A stretch of 64,000 nt of DNA, from positions 1 through 64,000 of the forward strand of contig JAMPHF010000002.1 in the NCBI GenBank assembly GCA_023663525.1, in the 5' to 3' direction. The DNA is from Bacteroides sp. (GTDB lineage Bacteria > Bacteroidota > Bacteroidia > Bacteroidales > Muribaculaceae). Positions 18,123 through 27,099 of this stretch are shown one piece after another (the first letter of the stretch is position 1; each line of letters opens with the position of its first letter). The notes beneath the pieces were generated by a model. It did no database searches, was not told the DNA's origin, and was given only the letters and a program-made list of their open reading frames with translations. Made by a program: the position numbers and the translations under genes.

Positions 18123-19220
18123 ATGGAAGAATTAAGAAAAACATGCCTCCACGACAAACATGTCGGACTCGGTGCTCAGATGAGTCCGTTCGGAGGATTC
18201 GACATGCCGATTCAATACTCCGGCATTGTCGAGGAACACAACGCCGTCCGCAATGCCTGCGGTGTCTTTGATGTCTCCCATATGGGTGAAGTCATCGTGA
18301 CAGGTCCGGACGCAGAAACGTTCGTGAACTACATTTTCACCAATGACATCTCGACTCTGACCCCAGGCGGAATCCAGTATGGGATGATGCTTAATCCACG
18401 TGGTGGAGTGGTGGACGACCTCCTTGTCTACAAACGTGGAGACAATCACTTCCTCCTTGTCATCAATGCCTCCAATATTGCCAAAGACGTTGAATGGATT
18501 GAAAAACATGCAGCTCAATTCAATGTCAAGGTACAGAATCTCAGCGATGAAGTTGGTGAGATAGCCGTGCAAGGACCCGAAGCAGAATCTGCTGTGGAAA
18601 GCATACTCGGTATCCCGTGCAAGGAACTCGCTTTCTATAACTTCAAAGAGCTGGAACTTGACGGCAAACAGATCCTCATCAGCCGTACAGGTTACACAGG
18701 CGAGGATGGCTTCGAAATATACGCCGACCATGAAACCACACGAAAGTTTTGGGACAAACTGATTGAATCCGGCAAGGTTGCCCCCTGTGGTCTCGGGTGT
18801 CGCGACACCCTTCGATTTGAGGTCGGGCTTCCCCTTTATGGCGATGAACTTGCCGATGACATTTCACCGGTCGAGGCCTGTCTCTCAATGTTCGTGAAAC
18901 TCGACAAACCTGATTTCATAGGACGTGATGTCATCGCAAAGCAAAAAGCTGAGGGTGCGCCGCGTAAGCTCATAGGCCTTGAATTGCATGACCGCGCAAT
19001 CCCGCGTCATGGCTATGAGGTGCTGAATGCCGACGACGAGGTTGTTGGCTATGTGACAACAGGCTACCGTGGAATTTCCGTTGACAAGAGTATCGCAGCA
19101 GCTCTTGTGGCTACGCCATTTACTGCCAAAGACACCGAACTGAAGGTGCGCATACGCCGCAAGACTTTCCCGGCCAAGGTCGTGGCTAAGAAATTCTACA
19201 AGAAATCATATAAAAAATAA
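18123..19220 (+). CDS. gcvT: Aminomethyltransferase, glycine cleavage T protein
   Basis: A 365-aa T protein. It takes the aminomethyl group from lipoylated H protein, releases ammonia and forms 5,10-methylenetetrahydrofolate. Family blocks: [21 protein letters not shown] at the N-terminus, [24 protein letters not shown], and the catalytic Asp region [19 protein letters not shown]. The C-terminal domain with GYVTTGYRG is complete. The basic Lys-rich tail is unremarkable. It sits between lplA and gcvH in a single rightward block. No glycine-riboswitch-like tandem structure fits in the 47-base gap upstream. Confidence 0.97.
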   Translation: MEELRKTCLHDKHVGLGAQMSPFGGFDMPIQYSGIVEEHNAVRNACGVFDVSHMGEVIVTGPDAETFVNYIFTNDISTLTPGGIQYGMMLNPRGGVVDDLLVYKRGDNHFLLVINASNIAKDVEWIEKHAAQFNVKVQNLSDEVGEIAVQGPEAESAVESILGIPCKELAFYNFKELELDGKQILISRTGYTGEDGFEIYADHETTRKFWDKLIESGKVAPCGLGCRDTLRFEVGLPLYGDELADDISPVEACLSMFVKLDKPDFIGRDVIAKQKAEGAPRKLIGLELHDRAIPRHGYEVLNADDEVVGYVTTGYRGISVDKSIAAALVATPFTAKDTELKVRIRRKTFPAKVVAKKFYKKSYKK

Positions 19221-19285
19221 AACTGTCAATTTGCATTATCGCATATAAAAAATTAATCATCCCAACACATCTAAATTTTACAATT

Positions 19286-19663
19286 ATGAGCAAGACATAT
19301 TATTCCTCCACACATGAATACGTCACTGTTGACGGCAACATCGGTTTCATCGGTATCAGCGATTACGCACAGCACGCACTCGGCAACGTCGTTTACGTTG
19401 ACATGCCGGAGGATGGCGACGACCTCGTAGCCGGCGAAGAATTTGGTGCTGTGGAAAGCGTCAAGGCAGCCAGCGACCTTTTCGCACCTGTCAGCGGTGC
19501 TGTTGTTGAAATCAATGAGCAGCTCATCGACAATCCCCGTCTCATCAATGAGGATGCAATGGCCAACTGGATTGTCAAAGTCGAGCTCATGAATCCTTCC
19601 GAACTCGACAACCTCATGGACGAGGAAGCATATCGTGCATTCTGCGAAGCTGAAAAGCACTAA
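19286..19663 (+). CDS. gcvH: Glycine cleavage system H protein
   Basis: A 125-aa lipoyl carrier that shuttles the aminomethyl intermediate between P, T and L proteins. The lipoylation site is the Lys in ESVKAAS at residue 60. IGISDYAQHALGNVVYVDMP and the NWIVKVE strand are also typical. It lies 65 bases after gcvT and 39 bases before gcvPA. The upstream LplA ligase is the likely enzyme that modifies K60. Confidence 0.97.
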   Translation: MSKTYYSSTHEYVTVDGNIGFIGISDYAQHALGNVVYVDMPEDGDDLVAGEEFGAVESVKAASDLFAPVSGAVVEINEQLIDNPRLINEDAMANWIVKVELMNPSELDNLMDEEAYRAFCEAEKH

Positions 19664-19702
19664 GAAAGTCTTCCATATAAGAACCTTAGACAGACAAATT
19701 AC

Positions 19703-21088
19703 GTGACACACAGATATTTTCCACATACACCCGCCGACATCGCCGCAATGCTTGAACGCTGTGGCATGAAAAGCCTTGATGAACTTTACAGTGATGTCCC
19801 CGAAAGTCTAAAGCTGAAGCATGACTATGACCTCAAGCCTCAGATGAGTGAAAAGGAGGTGCGTGATTTCTTCGAGGAGCTTGCTGTGCGCAACCAACCG
19901 CTCACATGCTTTGCGGGTGCCGGTTTCTACGACCACTATACTCCTGCTGTCGTACAGTCGCTTGCAGCCCGCTCGGAATTTCTGACAGCCTATACGCCAT
20001 ATCAACCCGAAATCTCACAAGGCACACTGCAATACATCTTTGAATATCAGTCAATGATGACGCAGCTAACCGGCATGGAGGTTTCAAATGCTTCGATGTA
20101 TGACGGCACGACCGCAGTGGCCGAGGCTATGCTAATGGCCGTTAGCCATGCACGCAAGAAAAATCGTGTACTTGTATCCGCAACACTCAATCCAATTTAC
20201 AGAGAAGTTATCGACACATACGCACATTATCACGGTGTGACGGTCGATACCATCCCCGAAACTGACGGAATAACAGATCTCACTGCCATGCGCGAGATGC
20301 TGACTGCCGGTGATGTGGCAGGTGTCATCCTCGCCACTCCGAATTTCTATGGTATTTTGGAAGATTATACAGGCGTCGCTGAGACAGTCCATGCAGCTAA
20401 AGCACTGTTGATCATGACAGCCCCGGCATCGGCTCTCGGTGTCATCCGCACTCCGGGCGAATGGGGGGCTGACATTGCCGCCGGTGAAGCTCAGTCGCTC
20501 GGTATGCCATTGAATTTCGGCGGTCCTTATCTCGGTTATATATGCTCAACCAAAGCTCTGATACGTAAACTTCCGGGACGAATTGTCGGTGCGACAACCG
20601 ACGCTGACGGTCAGCGCGTCTTCGTCCTTACACTTCAGGCTCGCGAGCAACACATCCGCCGCGACAAAGCGACCTCCAACATTTGCTCGAATCAGGGATT
20701 GATGGCTCTCTATGTCGCAATCTATCTTTCAATCATGGGTGCAAAGGGGCTTCGTGAAGTCAATGAATTGTCGGCAGCCGGAGCACATTATCTTGCCTCG
20801 CGCCTTGTTGAGAGCGGGGCATTCGAGCTGAAGTATCCCGACCGTCCATTCCTGAATGAATTTGTCGTTAAGTTCAAAGGCGAGGTGAAACTGGCCGACT
20901 TTGTCGAGGTCTGCAATTCCTGCGGGTGTCTCCCCGGAGTGATGATTTCTGATGACGAACTTCTCGTCTGCGTCACGGAGACACGCACCAAAGAGGAAAT
21001 CGACCGCTACATTTGGCGTGCCGAAACTTTCTCCAAGGCCTCCGTCCCCGCCATGAATGTGAATAACCAACCGGAAATGTCCAATTGA
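19703..21088 (+). CDS. gcvPA: Glycine dehydrogenase (decarboxylating) subunit 1
   Basis: The 461-aa N-terminal half of the split P protein, which with GcvPB decarboxylates glycine on PLP and passes the aminomethyl group to GcvH. The start is GTG (19703) giving MTHRYFPHTPADI, which matches family N-termini, and no ATG lies close by. Seen: FAGAGFYDHYTPAVVQ, YTPYQPEISQGTLQ and MYDGTTAVAEAMLMA, all family hallmarks. It lacks the PLP lysine, which is in GcvPB. It lies 17 bases before gcvPB, consistent with tight cotranscription. Confidence 0.95.
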   Translation: MTHRYFPHTPADIAAMLERCGMKSLDELYSDVPESLKLKHDYDLKPQMSEKEVRDFFEELAVRNQPLTCFAGAGFYDHYTPAVVQSLAARSEFLTAYTPYQPEISQGTLQYIFEYQSMMTQLTGMEVSNASMYDGTTAVAEAMLMAVSHARKKNRVLVSATLNPIYREVIDTYAHYHGVTVDTIPETDGITDLTAMREMLTAGDVAGVILATPNFYGILEDYTGVAETVHAAKALLIMTAPASALGVIRTPGEWGADIAAGEAQSLGMPLNFGGPYLGYICSTKALIRKLPGRIVGATTDADGQRVFVLTLQAREQHIRRDKATSNICSNQGLMALYVAIYLSIMGAKGLREVNELSAAGAHYLASRLVESGAFELKYPDRPFLNEFVVKFKGEVKLADFVEVCNSCGCLPGVMISDDELLVCVTETRTKEEIDRYIWRAETFSKASVPAMNVNNQPEMSN

Positions 21089-21105
21089 TCTGAAGTCCCG
21101 AAACC

Positions 21106-22596
21106 ATGAATAAAAAATATTACGGAAAAGTAATTTTTGAGCTCTCGCGTCCGGGACGTCAGGGCTACAGTCTGCCATCCAACGGTTGTGATGATGCCAT
21201 GTCGTCAATTCCCGCAACCTTGATGCGTGAATCGGAACCGAACCTTCCCGAAGTTGACGAACTGACTGTCGTAAGACACTACAACAACATGTCAACCAAT
21301 AATTTCGGTGTTGACACCGGTTTCTATCCTCTGGGATCATGCACCATGAAATACAATCCCAAAATCAATGAGGAAATGGCATCGCTACCGGCATTCACAG
21401 CACTCCATCCATTCCAGCCCTCGGCCACAGTGCAAGGTGCGCTTGAGGCTTACTACACTTTGCAGAAAATGCTGAGTGAAATAGGCGGAATGGCCGAGTT
21501 CACCCTCAATCCATACGCCGGAGCCCACGGTGAGCTTACCGGTCTGATGGTCATCCGGGCCTATCATGAGAGTCGTGGCGACATGAAGCGCACAAAGGTT
21601 ATCGTTCCCGATTCAGCACATGGAACTAATCCGGCGTCGGCAGCAGTTGCCGGACTCAAGGTTGTCGAAGTAAAGAGTCTTCCTGACGGCACAATTGACC
21701 TCGATGCCCTCCGTCCGCTTCTTGATGATACAATCGCAGCCGTCATGATGACTAATCCCAACACTGTCGGAATTTTCGAGCATCACATCCCGGAAATTGC
21801 AGAAATGGTTCACTCATGCGGCGCACTTCTATACTATGATGGAGCTAACCTCAATCCGCTATTGGGCGTTGCACGTCCCGGTGACATGGGTTTCGATGTT
21901 ATGCACATAAATCTCCACAAGACATTCTCCACTCCCCACGGAGGTGGTGGCCCGGGTGCAGGGCCGGTGGGTGTGCGTGCAGGACTGGAGCAATTCTTGC
22001 CTAATCCCAGAGTCGTGAAACACAGCGGTACAGCCGACAATCCACTTTTCACCCTCGACTACGGAACTGAGAAAGGACCTCACGCACTCGGTCGCATCTC
22101 CGCATGGCTCGGCAACTTTGCTGTCGAACTTCGCGCCCTTGCCTATATTCTTTCGCTTGGAAAGGACGGACTGAAGATGGCCGGTACTCTCGCCACTCTG
22201 AATGCCAACTACATCAAGGAATCACTGCGCGACCTTTATGCACTCCCGATTGACCGTGTCTGCAAGCACGAATTTGTGTTTGACGGACTTGCCGACAAAT
22301 CGACCGGAGTCACAACCCTCAATGTGGCAAAGCGTCTCCTTGACCACGGCTTCCATGCTCCGACAATCTATTTCCCACTCCTTTTCCATGAGTCACTTAT
22401 GATTGAGCCAACGGAGACCGAGAGCAAGGAAACACTCGATGAGTTCATTGCAGTCATGAGAGATATTGCACGTGAGGCTGCCGAGACTCCTGATGTCGTG
22501 AAGAATGCTCCGCTTGAAACGCCCATTAGAAAACCGGATGACACCGCTGCGGCACTCAATCCTGTGGTTACATTCGCTGAACTCACGATGAACTGA
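21106..22596 (+). CDS. gcvPB: Glycine dehydrogenase (decarboxylating) subunit 2
   Basis: The 496-aa catalytic half of the split P protein. The PLP-binding lysine is in INLHKTFSTPHGGGGPGAGP, and the YDGANLNPLLG and PDSAHGTNPASA blocks are intact. It pairs with GcvPA encoded just upstream to form the tetrameric enzyme known from bacteria with split P protein. It is followed after 23 bases by the dihydrolipoyl dehydrogenase gene, completing the complex. Confidence 0.96.
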   Translation: MNKKYYGKVIFELSRPGRQGYSLPSNGCDDAMSSIPATLMRESEPNLPEVDELTVVRHYNNMSTNNFGVDTGFYPLGSCTMKYNPKINEEMASLPAFTALHPFQPSATVQGALEAYYTLQKMLSEIGGMAEFTLNPYAGAHGELTGLMVIRAYHESRGDMKRTKVIVPDSAHGTNPASAAVAGLKVVEVKSLPDGTIDLDALRPLLDDTIAAVMMTNPNTVGIFEHHIPEIAEMVHSCGALLYYDGANLNPLLGVARPGDMGFDVMHINLHKTFSTPHGGGGPGAGPVGVRAGLEQFLPNPRVVKHSGTADNPLFTLDYGTEKGPHALGRISAWLGNFAVELRALAYILSLGKDGLKMAGTLATLNANYIKESLRDLYALPIDRVCKHEFVFDGLADKSTGVTTLNVAKRLLDHGFHAPTIYFPLLFHESLMIEPTETESKETLDEFIAVMRDIAREAAETPDVVKNAPLETPIRKPDDTAAALNPVVTFAELTMN

Positions 22597-22619
22597 GACC
22601 CTCTCTGAGCCACTTACTT

Positions 22620-23951
22620 ATGGAATTTTCAGATATGATAATTATCGGGGCCGGTCCCGGCGGCTATGAAACAGCCGTCGCGGCCGTGGCCCTCGGTAAA
22701 AAAGTGACCCTCATAGAGAAAGGACAGCCCGGAGGAACATGCCTCAACCGTGGTTGCATTCCCACCAAAGCCCTTTGCCGCTCAGCGGAAGTAGCAATGA
22801 CTATGTCAGAGGCCTCAGCCTATGGTTTCACCGATGTAACATCAACCATTGACATTAATGCCGTGATGCAGCGAAAAGACCGGATTGTTTCGGAACTTCG
22901 TGACGGTGTCACGACATTATTAAAGGATGTCAAAATTGTCAACGGTGAAGCGCGCTTCAAATCAGCGGGTGTCATTGAGGTCAATGACGTTGAATATTCA
23001 GCCCCTGAGATTATAATAGCAACGGGATCAGCCCCGGCATTGCTGCCTATTGAAGGTAAAGAGCTATGTATCACAAGCGATGAAATCCTTGCCCTCGATA
23101 CATTGCCTAAATCGCTGTGTATCATCGGCGGTGGAGTCATTGGCATGGAATTTGCTTCAATATTCGCTGCTTTCGGTGTGGATGTCACTGTGATTGAATA
23201 CTGCAAGGAGATTCTCCCGCCATTTGATGCAGAGATAGCGAAACGTCTGCGCATGTCTCTGAAACGCCGTGGCATAAATATCATCACCGGCGCGGAAGTC
23301 AAGTCCGTAACCGAAGGTTTGACGGTTAATTATCTTGTCAAAGGCAAGGAAAAATCGACTGAAGCCGAGATGGTGTTGATAGCAGTCGGACGTAAACCGG
23401 TTGTCCCTGTTGGACTTTCTGACTTAGGAGTCAAATTCAATCGTGGCGCAATAACTGTCAACGATGACATGACCGTGATTTTTGAAGATGGTCGTGAGAC
23501 TCCTGACGTGAAGCTCTATGCGATAGGCGATGTCAATGGTCGTTGTATGCTTGCCCACGCAGCATCAATGCAGGGAGCGGTGGCTCTCGGCAAAAGAAAA
23601 CTTACCGACATCATCCCATCGGCAGTATTCACTACACCTGAATGTGCCATGGTCGGACTCACGGAGGAAAAGTGTGCAGAACTTGGGAAGAACTTTAAGG
23701 TTGGCAAAGCAACTTTCCGTGCCAATGGTAAAGCCCTTGCAATGGGTGAGCCGGACGGTCTTGTAAAAATTATTGTCGATGCCGATACTGATGAACTTCT
23801 CGGTTGCCACATCTGTGGAGCACACGCTGCCGATCTTGTCCAGGAAATAGCTACCGCTATGGAAGCAGGACTGAAAGCGTCAGCGATAACTTCAGCAGTC
23901 CATGCTCATCCGACTCTTGGCGAAACCATTCTCGCAGCAATCCCCGTATAA
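22620..23951 (+). CDS. lpdA: Dihydrolipoyl dehydrogenase (L protein)
   Basis: A 443-aa FAD flavoprotein that reoxidises the dihydrolipoyl arm of GcvH with NAD. Seen: the FAD motif GAGPGGYETA (residues 10-19), the redox disulfide GGTCLNRGC (C41 and C46), a second Rossmann motif IIGGGVIGMEFA, and the C-terminal interface with the catalytic HAHPTLGE. Slightly shorter than the 470-aa norm but with all functional blocks. It is the last gene of the lplA-gcv block, closed by a 21-bp hairpin. It may also serve other lipoyl complexes elsewhere in the genome. Confidence 0.96.
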   Translation: MEFSDMIIIGAGPGGYETAVAAVALGKKVTLIEKGQPGGTCLNRGCIPTKALCRSAEVAMTMSEASAYGFTDVTSTIDINAVMQRKDRIVSELRDGVTTLLKDVKIVNGEARFKSAGVIEVNDVEYSAPEIIIATGSAPALLPIEGKELCITSDEILALDTLPKSLCIIGGGVIGMEFASIFAAFGVDVTVIEYCKEILPPFDAEIAKRLRMSLKRRGINIITGAEVKSVTEGLTVNYLVKGKEKSTEAEMVLIAVGRKPVVPVGLSDLGVKFNRGAITVNDDMTVIFEDGRETPDVKLYAIGDVNGRCMLAHAASMQGAVALGKRKLTDIIPSAVFTTPECAMVGLTEEKCAELGKNFKVGKATFRANGKALAMGEPDGLVKIIVDADTDELLGCHICGAHAADLVQEIATAMEAGLKASAITSAVHAHPTLGETILAAIPV

Positions 23952-23961
23952 GATATGCAAC

Positions 23962-24010
23962 ACAACATAGACCGCGCCAACGCTATTGCCGTTGGCGCGG
24001 TCTATGTTGT
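23962..24010. terminator. 21-bp perfect hairpin between lpdA and the DUF4924-like gene
   Basis: Arms 23962-23982 and 23990-24010 are perfect complements, rich in GC (CCGCGCCAACG), with a 7-base loop. The element sits between convergent genes, 10 bases from either stop, and can serve both strands. Confidence 0.75.
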
Positions 24011-24019
24011 ATTCTATCG

Positions 24020-24574
24020 TTATTCTTCCTCCGGCGGGAAAAGTTTATCCTCACGGTCGAGATGATAGTCTCTTGTCAGGAGTGCGAGAAATTTTGAAAT
24101 CTGCGCTATTGCATTTTGAGTCTCAGGAGTGACATCCTTGCTCTGCAAACGGAGCATCAACATTCCATACAGGGCATTGAAACAAGTCTCAATCTCACCT
24201 GTGGGATTCTCTCCGGCTTTAGCTCTAAGCTCCACGATATATGGGAGCGTTTTATAAAATTCAGCCGTATATTCCGGGAAACGCGGATCTTTGAGGAGTG
24301 CGAGATGCAGGTCAGTGAGCTGAATGATGACATTTTTGTTTAGCTGCAGATGCCCGTGTTTCTCAACATTTTCACGCCTCATCATGTCAATGAGCGATTC
24401 ATACCATTCCTCCATCTCTTTCTTTTGCAGTGGCTGAAGGTCGAATTTGTCAATGACATTTTCCTTTATACGGTCCATATCAAGGTTATTCGCCCGTATA
24501 ATATCCTCTATCTGCCACATATACAGCAGATATTCCGCAATATTCTCTTTATGTTTCTGTGAAGCGATATACAT
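24020..24574 (-). CDS. DUF4924-like conserved Bacteroidetes protein
   Basis: A 184-aa soluble, mostly helical protein of unknown function. Recognised by its start MYIASQKHKENIAEYLLYMWQ and by LTRDYHLDREDKLFPPEE at the end; the family assignment to DUF4924 is from memory. It has no signal peptide, membrane span or catalytic motif. It is divergent from menD, with a 124-base intergenic region that holds a possible minus-strand -7 box TATTTTTG (24621-24628). It converges on lpdA at the two-way terminator. No functional link to either neighbour is evident. Confidence 0.8.
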   Translation of the reverse strand: MYIASQKHKENIAEYLLYMWQIEDIIRANNLDMDRIKENVIDKFDLQPLQKKEMEEWYESLIDMMRRENVEKHGHLQLNKNVIIQLTDLHLALLKDPRFPEYTAEFYKTLPYIVELRAKAGENPTGEIETCFNALYGMLMLRLQSKDVTPETQNAIAQISKFLALLTRDYHLDREDKLFPPEEE

Positions 24575-24671
24575 TGATGATTATAAATTGATTTTAAACT
24601 CTTGGAAGTTGATACTACTGCAAAAATAACACATTTCGATGTAAATTGGTGCGGGATTGTTTCAATATTTG

Positions 24672-24679
24672 TAATTTTG
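24672..24679 (+). promoter_or_regulatory. menD promoter -7 box
   Basis: TAATTTTG, 20 bases before the menD ATG at 24699, matches TAnnTTTG. A clear -33 TTTG at the proper distance was not found. Confidence 0.45.
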
Positions 24680-24698
24680 TATTGGAAAAGATATTGTA

Positions 24699-26390
24699 AT
24701 GCCAATGCTCACAACCGATAAATCTTCCTGCAACATTCTCGCTGATTTGCTCGCGGCTCATGGTGTCCGTCAAGCCGTCATATCGCCCGGAAGCCGTAAT
24801 GCACCGCTCATCCTTGCCATCTCACGACGTGAGGAATTAGCCACACATATTGTCATTGACGAACGCTCTGCGGCATTCATCGCGCTCGGTATGTCGATAC
24901 AAAGCGGGAACCCGGTTGCGCTGGTCTGCACAAGTGGAACCGCTCTGCTCAATTATGCTCCGGCAATCGCCGAAGCGTTCTATCGCCGTGTACCTTTGAT
25001 TGTTGTTTCCGCTGACCGTCCGCAGGAATGGATTGATCAGGATGACTCCCAAACCATCTGGCAACAAGACGCACTGGCTCCATACGTGAAACGGAGCTGC
25101 GATCTTCCGGCCCACACGGATTTCCATAACGGTGAATGGGTATGTAACCGTCTGATAAACGATATCATGCTTGAAGCCATCAACGGTCGCCGTGGACCGG
25201 TACACATCAACATCCGCCTCGATGCTCCGCTCAACAAAATAATGAATTTCACACCCGGATGCAGCCGCGTGATCAACATGATTGCACCTGAAGTCGAGCT
25301 TCCGACCGCTGAAGCCAGGGCGATAGGATCAAAGATAGCATCGCCACGCAAGGTGCTGATAATAGTTGGATTCCATGAGCCTGATGAAAAGCTGAACCGT
25401 TCACTTGTCAAACTTGCGCGGCTGCCGAATGTGGCTGTAATGACCGAGACGATAGCAAATCTTCATTCACCACTTTTCATTGACCGTATTGATTCGACTC
25501 TATGCCGTCTGACTGATGAGCAACGCCGGTTGCTTGCTCCCGATGTCGTCATAACAGCCGGAGGAGCATTGGTCTCGCGCTTCGTGAAGGAGTGGCTACG
25601 TAATCTTGATCATGTCGAACACTGGCATGTCGGACTTTCACACACGACTGTCGATTGCTTCCGTCACCTTGCCATGAGAATCGAAATGACTCCGGCCGTG
25701 TTTCTCCGCCAACTTGCATCGGCAATGCAGATTTTCAGAAATCATTCTGATTACGGAAAACTATGGCATGAGGCAGCCGAAAGAGCCAAAACAATTCATG
25801 ACAAGTATGTAGACAACTCGCCATGGTCTGACATGAAAGCATTTTCATTCATAATACCGCATATCCCCAGGCGATGGAATCTACACCTGTCAAATGGAAC
25901 CCCGGTGAGATATACACAGCTCATGGATTGCAGCCATATCCATCGATGTGATTGCAACCGTGGAGTGAGTGGTATTGACGGTTGTACGTCAACCGCGCTC
26001 GGTGCATCTGTCATATACCGAGACACGACGCTACTGATTACCGGGGACATGAGTTGCCAATATGACATCGCAGCCTTTGCTTCAACCCTCGTGTCATCGC
26101 GATTCAAGATAATCGTGATGTGCAATGGCGGGGGAGGGATATTCCGTTTCATCTCGTCAACCTCATCACTTCCGGAATTGGAGAAATATTTCGTGGTTGG
26201 GACACGCCTGCCGTTACGGCAGCTTGCCGATGGCTACGGTTTTGCCTATTACGAAGCACACAATTTCGAGGAATTACAGCAGAGTCTCAGAAATTTCATA
26301 TCGACTGACAATCGTGCTGCAATCCTGGCCGTGTTCACTCCTGCTGTTGAATCGGCCGAAGTCTTGAAGCAATATTTTCAGCAGCAATGA
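24699..26390 (+). CDS. menD: SEPHCHC synthase (MenD)
   Basis: A 563-aa thiamine-diphosphate enzyme that joins 2-oxoglutarate-derived succinic semialdehyde to isochorismate in menaquinone synthesis. Seen: the N-terminal VISPGSRNAPL, the glutamate-bearing ERSAAFIALGMS, LVCTSGTALLNYAPAIAEA, and the C-terminal ThDP/Mg site GDMSCQYDIAAF followed by CNGGGGIFRF. It stands alone here: the menF, menB or menC genes often found beside it are absent from the window. Its 3' end overlaps the convergent nucleotidyltransferase gene by 56 bases. Confidence 0.94.
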   Translation: MPMLTTDKSSCNILADLLAAHGVRQAVISPGSRNAPLILAISRREELATHIVIDERSAAFIALGMSIQSGNPVALVCTSGTALLNYAPAIAEAFYRRVPLIVVSADRPQEWIDQDDSQTIWQQDALAPYVKRSCDLPAHTDFHNGEWVCNRLINDIMLEAINGRRGPVHINIRLDAPLNKIMNFTPGCSRVINMIAPEVELPTAEARAIGSKIASPRKVLIIVGFHEPDEKLNRSLVKLARLPNVAVMTETIANLHSPLFIDRIDSTLCRLTDEQRRLLAPDVVITAGGALVSRFVKEWLRNLDHVEHWHVGLSHTTVDCFRHLAMRIEMTPAVFLRQLASAMQIFRNHSDYGKLWHEAAERAKTIHDKYVDNSPWSDMKAFSFIIPHIPRRWNLHLSNGTPVRYTQLMDCSHIHRCDCNRGVSGIDGCTSTALGASVIYRDTTLLITGDMSCQYDIAAFASTLVSSRFKIIVMCNGGGGIFRFISSTSSLPELEKYFVVGTRLPLRQLADGYGFAYYEAHNFEELQQSLRNFISTDNRAAILAVFTPAVESAEVLKQYFQQQ

Positions 26391-27099
26391 GCGAATCGGG
26401 TTTCCCTATGTCTATCCAATTGAACTGTTCCGTTGGCTTATATCCATATATATATAAGGTGTCGCATCTGTCGGTATAGAACGGGGTGATGGAGAATTTC
26501 TGATTATTTCCATAAGCAGCGAGCAGTGGGAATATCTCCGGACTGACTATATGCACACCACCAAACGAGAGAGGGATGGTGTCCGCTATATTGAAATCAG
26601 TCCACGGTGAGCGTATCTCACCGGTCTTTACATTCTCCCAGCCTTTCATTCTGAAATCCCGGTCAAACAAAAGATAACGCGACGTGTCCCTCTCGGCGAC
26701 AAGAAGAGTTGCCTGCGCGTGTGCCGACTCATGAGCCTCCTTCATCCCGGCAATATCAAAATCGGTAAGAATATCGGCGTTATGCAACAAAATCGGCTCA
26801 TTACCCTCAAGAAATCTGCGAGCTCTCAGCAGTCCGCCACCCGTGTCAAGAAGTTTGTCTCGCTCATCACTTATCGATATACTAACGCCGAAATCAGAAT
26901 TGGAAGCGAGGTAGTCAATTATATCCTGCGCATGATGATGGACGTTGATCGTCATGTCCGTGATACCGGCATCCTTTAGCTTGAGTATGATACGCTTGAG
27001 CATAGGCTCACCACCGACTTCTACGAGAGCTTTCGGTTTATTTTTGGTTATTTCGCCGAGGCGCGTTCCAAGTCCGGCGGCAAAAATCATGGCTTTCAT
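26335..27099 (-). CDS. Sugar-phosphate nucleotidyltransferase (MurU-like)
   Basis: A 254-aa enzyme of the NTP-transferase fold. Seen: GLGTRLGEITKNKPKALVEV at the N-terminus (the GxGTRL...KPK nucleotide site), DTGGGLLRARRFL, and the metal site LLHNADILTDFD. The ATG overlaps the stop of the upstream kinase-RapZ gene by 4 bases, so the two are translationally coupled. In the AmgK-MurU route a kinase makes MurNAc-1-phosphate or GlcNAc-1-phosphate and MurU makes the UDP-sugar. The pairing here fits that scheme, but mannose-1-phosphate guanylyltransferase-like activity cannot be ruled out from sequence. Confidence 0.82.
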   Translation of the reverse strand: MKAMIFAAGLGTRLGEITKNKPKALVEVGGEPMLKRIILKLKDAGITDMTINVHHHAQDIIDYLASNSDFGVSISISDERDKLLDTGGGLLRARRFLEGNEPILLHNADILTDFDIAGMKEAHESAHAQATLLVAERDTSRYLLFDRDFRMKGWENVKTGEIRSPWTDFNIADTIPLSFGGVHIVSPEIFPLLAAYGNNQKFSITPFYTDRCDTLYIYGYKPTEQFNWIDIGKPDSLIAAENIASRLRPIQQQE

